Shown here one piece after another: positions 59,445-64,000 of a stretch of DNA of 64,000 nt. Each line of letters starts with the position of its first letter. Position 1 is the stretch's first letter. The DNA is taken from contig JADNRZ010000015.1 of assembly GCA_015501605.1 (NCBI GenBank), positions 682,001-746,000 on the forward strand, given 5' to 3'. Below the pieces are notes generated by a model that saw only the letters and a list, made by a program, of their open reading frames with translations, was not told where the DNA came from and did no database searches. Position numbers and translations under genes: made by a program. The DNA is from Panaeolus papilionaceus (taxonomy: Eukaryota; Basidiomycota; Agaricomycetes; Agaricales).

Positions 59445-60670
59445 TGCTACAATAATTCAAGATCATATCACAGTCGATTCAGCGCTAATTGCATGCAAAA
59501 ACTTGTGGGATTTATTCCGACCTTATTAGGTTTCTTTAAGAAATAGCAGATAGATCATCATTTGAAGAACGTCTTAACCAGTAATGACCCAACGTGGCAA
59601 TTTCTACCAAATATGGACACCATATAGAGGAGTGAAACATGACTGAACAACGATCCAAACCTTCACGAGGATCATCAAGTGAGATTGCTTGCGATCGACG
59701 TTTCTATGGGTCCATCGCAAGTCCATCACCATTCTCATTAAGAGGTTGTCATCGAAGATGATTTGAACCAAGCTTCGTTGTAACTCGTTGTACCCCGTGT
59801 GGACCACTCGGTTTGAGGTGATCCCGGTTTGGTTCATAGAAAAAAGCGGGAGAGCTTCGAGGCATGTTTGTACGCTTGCAATATTTTAGACCTCAGCGGC
59901 GTCACTTCTATTACATGGCCCAAGGACACATACGGGCGAATAATGCCCATAACCTTAATAATATTCTAAATGACAACAGCTGTAATAGTAAAGCTTGAAA
60001 ATGCATCAAACTACTTGCACCTTCAAAGCTTCGCGATCGAAGGGGGTTGTTGAAAATTTCTGAACATCATTGATTTTACCTCATATCAAATGACTACTGA
60101 ATCAGCTCTACCTGTCACACCTGGAGTCGTTTGATATGCGTTCCGCATCGACAATTAACAATAGAATCCACCATGTCTAAATCAGACAGCTTTTGGAAAG
60201 AGGAGTCGCGGAGGTTTTTCTGTAGCACAATACAAGGGGGCGACTCGGGAATTGGATATACTAGAATCTTTTGGCAATGCTCGGAGGATAGAATCTTTAA
60301 TGAAAACAGTATTGCCAGCTTCCGAATCCCGCATTAAAAGCAGTGAGTGAACAAGGAACAGAGCCATCCGGCAAATGCCGAATAACATTATTACAAAATA
60401 TTTTCAAATTTGATGCTAACCCCCTTATCTCCTTTCCCCTTGCTTGTGCCCTCGTCAACACCAGCAACGACGACAACACAACATTTAAGATACCCTCAAA
60501 GACGTCGAACGACGACCAGGATACCATTTCAAAGGGACGAGAGCAGTCTGGACGTGCCCAGAGCTTGAATTCCACATTCATACGACGTCATCAGAGCAAC
60601 AACACTCAGCCAACTCAAGAGTTCACTTTCACTACCCTCATTTTTTGTCATTTTGCTATAATTTTTAATC
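59445..60670. other. Intergenic, upstream of the SH3-RA gene
   Basis: About 1.2 kb with only short frames. The last 250 bp are A/C-rich and then T-rich (ACTCAACCAACTCAAG..CATTTTTTGTC), a typical fungal 5' leader. Confidence 0.4.
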
Positions 60671-63600
60671 ATGCAGGTGGACCCTAGAAGGACACAGCGC
60701 CAGGACACGTTTGATTTGCGGGACCAAATCCGCGCTGACGACCATATGGACGTCCAAGCCCACGCAGATGCAGCTACTGGTCATTATGAGGACGAGGAGC
60801 ATTCGATTTTGGAGGATGACTCAGAGGCAGAAGACGGGGAGGAAATGATTGACGACGATGACATGTCGTCGCAGTTGTCAATTCCAAACGAGTCTATCGA
60901 CTTCGACATGGTGTACGCTTTACACAGCTTTGCGGCAACCGTGGAAGGCCAGGCGAATGTAGTCAAGGGGGACAGTCTCTATCTCATGGACGACAGCAAC
61001 AGCTACTGGTGGCTTGTTCGTGTCCTCAAAACCCAGGAAGTTGGTTATATTCCAGCAGAAAACATTGAGACCCCTTTCGAGCGGCTTGCACGTCTCAATA
61101 AACATCGTAATGTTGATGTACGTCCTCTTAATACTCGTTTCTTTAGAGTCATCTTACTTACTCTGTCAACAGCTTGCTCTTGCTACTCAGGAAGAACTGA
61201 AGGAGGGCGCCTTAATGGAGCGCAATATCGGCAAACCCAAGGCACCGGTACCCCACAATCGCACTGGCAGCCGCTCCAACCAAAGGAAGAGCGTCGTATG
61301 GAACCACAACAAATACTTTTGTCGCTATATTCCGCCTCTTCGTGAAGGAGAAGTAGAAGAGGAGGATGACGAGTGGGAAGAGGACATGTACGAAGAGCCT
61401 GATGAAGATCTGCTTGGCGACCCAGCCAATTCTCACAGCATGGATGAGGATGAGATTGTCATTGGGATGGAATCTGATGGAATGCAATGGGACGACTCCC
61501 TCGTCGACGAAGTTCAACTTATCACTCCTCCTTCCCAGCGACAACAGCAAATTCAGCAGCAACAGCAACAGCAACAGCAGCAACAGGGTATACATCCTAC
61601 TCAGGTTGGTGGCGTACCGGACGCCCTTCAACCTGGCTCTCTTCGTGCTCAGCAAGCCCAACAGATGTTGCGCGCCCAGCAGCAGCAACAACAGGAGGCA
61701 ATGCTTGCTCAACAGCAGCAGCAGCAGGGAGGGTCGCAAGGACCAGCACAACAGGGCGGCCTTCAACAACAGGCTGGACCTCGTCCCCAGGATAACCCAG
61801 GACCAGCAGGTCAACCTGTTCGTCGAATTGATCCCGCTGAAGTGGTCGAGACCCGCAAGATGACCGTTACGCCTACTATTGCTCGTGAGGATGACGGACG
61901 ACCTGCCACCCAACCTTATCTGCCAAGCGCGGTGTTGGACGAAGAGCGCTCCAAGAGGGCTCGCGAAGAAGATTATTCCTCCGATGAGGCGAAGAAGAAG
62001 GCGAAGGGACCTCAGAAAATGGCCGCTCCTGTCAGCTCTGCTTCGTACAATAAGCAGCCACCTGCCAAGTTGCGCAAGGAACCGTCCAGGAGTGATACGG
62101 AGGACGAAGGGAAGGAGAAGAAGAAGAAGCCCTCTGTTTTCAGCAATCTATTCAAGAGCAAGAAGGACAAGGGCAAGGACAGGAACGTCTCCGTTGGTTC
62201 AGTTGACAGCAGCGAGTACACAGGCCGTACTTCTGAGGAGTCCAGTAGGTCTGGACATCGACCACCAGACCCAGCTCAGTCGCCCACTACAGCTGCGGCT
62301 CAGCAACAACAGCAAGCTTTGACGCAGAAGACCGTTAGCACCCCGCCAATCGAGCAAGCACCATCCACCCCAGAGCGCACCATCCCACCTCAGGTATCCC
62401 AGACTGCGAGCCAGCTGCGCCAGAGAGATCAACAACAACAAGCGCTTTACCAACAGTACCTCAATCGATCTCCCTCTTCTCCCCCGAGGCTCAGCCATCC
62501 TATGGTCTCCAATCTGCGTCGGCCATCATGCGTAGCCCATCTTCCAATTCTGCTTTGGGTCCCCCCACTCCTCGCCCCCGTCCCGGCTCATTAATCCTTA
62601 CCAGCCCATCAACTGACATTCAAGCTAATCTCAGTGTGATCCGCGTCTTTGCCGGCAAAAATTTACAGACCGAGGCCACTTTCAAAACAGTCCTGTTGAA
62701 CCCATCCACCACATCTGCCGACTTGGTCAAGCAGGCCATACAACGTTTCCGACTTCCAACGCTGGACGACGCGGATGACTACTATCTCATCATCAAGCAG
62801 GTTGAGGGCGGTGCATTCACTAAGCTTGACCCTGCTGAGTGCCCGCTTCAGGTGTTTGAGTCTCTCGTGGAATCTGCAGAGGTTCCACGTGTGAAGCGCA
62901 GCAGTGTTGGTAGTATTAGCTCGATTGCTAGCAATCTGTCAATGCATCCTGCCATCAAGAAACTCTCTATGAACGACTTCTCGGACGACTCCGCCGTGAA
63001 GATTTACCTCAACCGTCGAAGAGGCGATTCTGGGGATGATAGTATGAGCGGACATGAAGGCGACGACACACTCACCGGCGATATTTCTCATGGAGAAGTC
63101 CCTGATATGCTTCCTGGAGGCAAGTCTAACTATCTCAGTGTGCTGACTTCGGGCAACGTCACGCCTGAGCGATTCACTTCGCCATCTATCCGGTTCCCAG
63201 TTCAGGTCGTCATTTACTCTGAGGATGTACCAGAGGATATGCAGTTCCACCCGACTACAGAAGCTATTGTGCTCAAGTCCACTGTCGACCCTAATGCGCC
63301 TGTTATGGTATCACCTAATCTTCGTCGCAAAATCTTCATGTTCCCCAAGAACATCACGGTGGCAGAAGTGACGGAAATTGGATTGGAGAGGTTTGGTATC
63401 CAGGATGGTGTTGTGGACGGTGGTGATGAGGTGGAGGACAAGACTACAAAGAGGCGCAGTGTGATCAGGGTGCGATATGGACTGAATGTGGCCATTGATG
63501 GGCATGGTGCGATATCTCTTTGTGCTTCTTTCCTTTCATGACTGACTGTTACAACGACAGAACGTGAGCTCACACCTTCAAGCAAAGTTATCGATGCATT

Positions 63601-64000
63601 CGTCAAACCACCCTCCTTCCGGCCTGCCGACCGCCAAGCCAAACGTCGTTCATTGGATTCTTCTACCTTGCTCGGCTCCGTTGACGACATCAAGTCCGAT
63701 GACCCCGTCTTTGTCCTCCGTCGCGCCACGTCATACCGTAACTCGACTTCTCGACGCCGTTTTTCTGCACCGCTGGATGAAATTGCACTTCAACATATGC
63801 ACCGCGAATCTACATCGAGTTATAACTCTGATGCACCTACTCCTGTGGATGAGAACAGGCTCAAGAGGCAGGAAATCATGGCTCAGAGGGCAGCACAACG
63901 CGCTAACCAGGAGAAGATCGTGTCAACGCAAACCAACTCTGTGCGTGGCATGGACGTCTTGCTTCCCGGAAACGTCATGATTCGCAGCTCGCGTTATGAC
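60671..64000 (+). CDS. SH3 and Ras-association (RA) domain protein, 3' end outside window
   Basis: Exon 1 60671-61117; exon 2 from 61173; last visible exon 63561-64000, after an intron at 63507-63560. The SH3 domain is at residues 80-132 (VYALHSFAATVEGQANVVKG, YWWLVRVLKTQEVGYIPAENI). An acidic stretch and long glutamine tracts follow, then an RA-type domain (SVIRVFAGKNLQTEATFKTV, ADLVKQAIQRFRLP, YYLIIKQVEGG) and a basic region (RRATSYRNSTSRRRF). Such proteins link polarity or GTPase signalling to the cortex; the precise role is inferred. Near 62394-62494 the frame changes: either a 101-nt intron (CAG/GTATCC..CTCAG/CCA) is removed, or a C5 run at about 62481-62485 has lost one base. The sequence alone does not decide. 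Confidence 0.82.
61541..61586 (+). repeat. CAG/CAA repeat encoding polyglutamine
   Basis: Imperfect CAR repeat in frame within the SH3-RA gene, coding a glutamine run broken by one isoleucine. Further glutamine tracts are coded at about 61677-61695 and 61710-61728. Confidence 0.8.

Noticed and set aside
61212..61913. 233-codon minus-strand frame with leucine runs
   Set aside because: Shadow of the CAG/CAA polyglutamine coding region of the SH3-RA gene (CTG/TTG on the other strand).
1..64000. CRISPR arrays, prophage or bacterial operons
   Set aside because: No regularly spaced direct repeats and no prokaryotic gene organisation; all genes are intron-bearing or fungal in type.

Overview
The window reads as nuclear DNA of a mushroom-forming basidiomycete (Agaricomycete, probably Agaricales). 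The basis is many short GT..AG introns (about 50-75 nt), 9-20 nt micro-exons, F-box-like/LRR proteins, DUF6533 membrane proteins, a CYP63-like P450, GSTFuA-type glutathione transferases and a fungal-type protein kinase. No prokaryotic, viral or CRISPR feature was seen.

Layout. 1-4.2 kb: F-box-like genes (one cut by the window edge, one complete, one decayed) and a tRNA-Leu-like relic. 6.6-8.2 kb: EMG1/NEP1, a ribosome-biogenesis methyltransferase. 9.5-12.4 kb: two tandem GSTFuA-like genes. 12.9-13.2 kb: a foldback (MITE-like) element. 13.5-18.5 kb: two F-box-like genes, the gene-less remnant of a third copy, and a second tRNA-Leu-like relic. 18.7-22.5 kb: a large ankyrin-repeat gene. 23.9-38.9 kb: four DUF6533 membrane-protein paralogs on + surrounding two O-methyltransferase paralogs on -. 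39.6-44.0 kb: a mitochondrial-type pentatricopeptide (PPR) gene. 46.7-47.3 kb: a long inverted repeat. 48.2-49.8 kb: an apparently functional protein kinase and a decayed copy. 51.0-52.4 kb: an orphan gene. 54.0-55.2 kb: FUR1. 55.4-58.0 kb: a P450 whose ExxR motif reads ExxL. 58.9-59.4 kb: an inverted pair of tRNA-Thr-like sequences. 60.7-64 kb: an SH3/Ras-association protein that runs off the window.

Housekeeping genes (EMG1, PPR, FUR1, SH3-RA) stand singly and separate duplication-rich accessory blocks. Each accessory family (F-box-like, GST, DUF6533, O-methyltransferase, kinase) is present as local duplicates at different stages of decay. The DUF6533/O-methyltransferase block is the best candidate for a functional neighbourhood, but nothing in the sequence proves the proteins act together.

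Exon models were built by eye from splice sites, reading phase and paralog comparison. Boundaries may be off by a base or two where noted.
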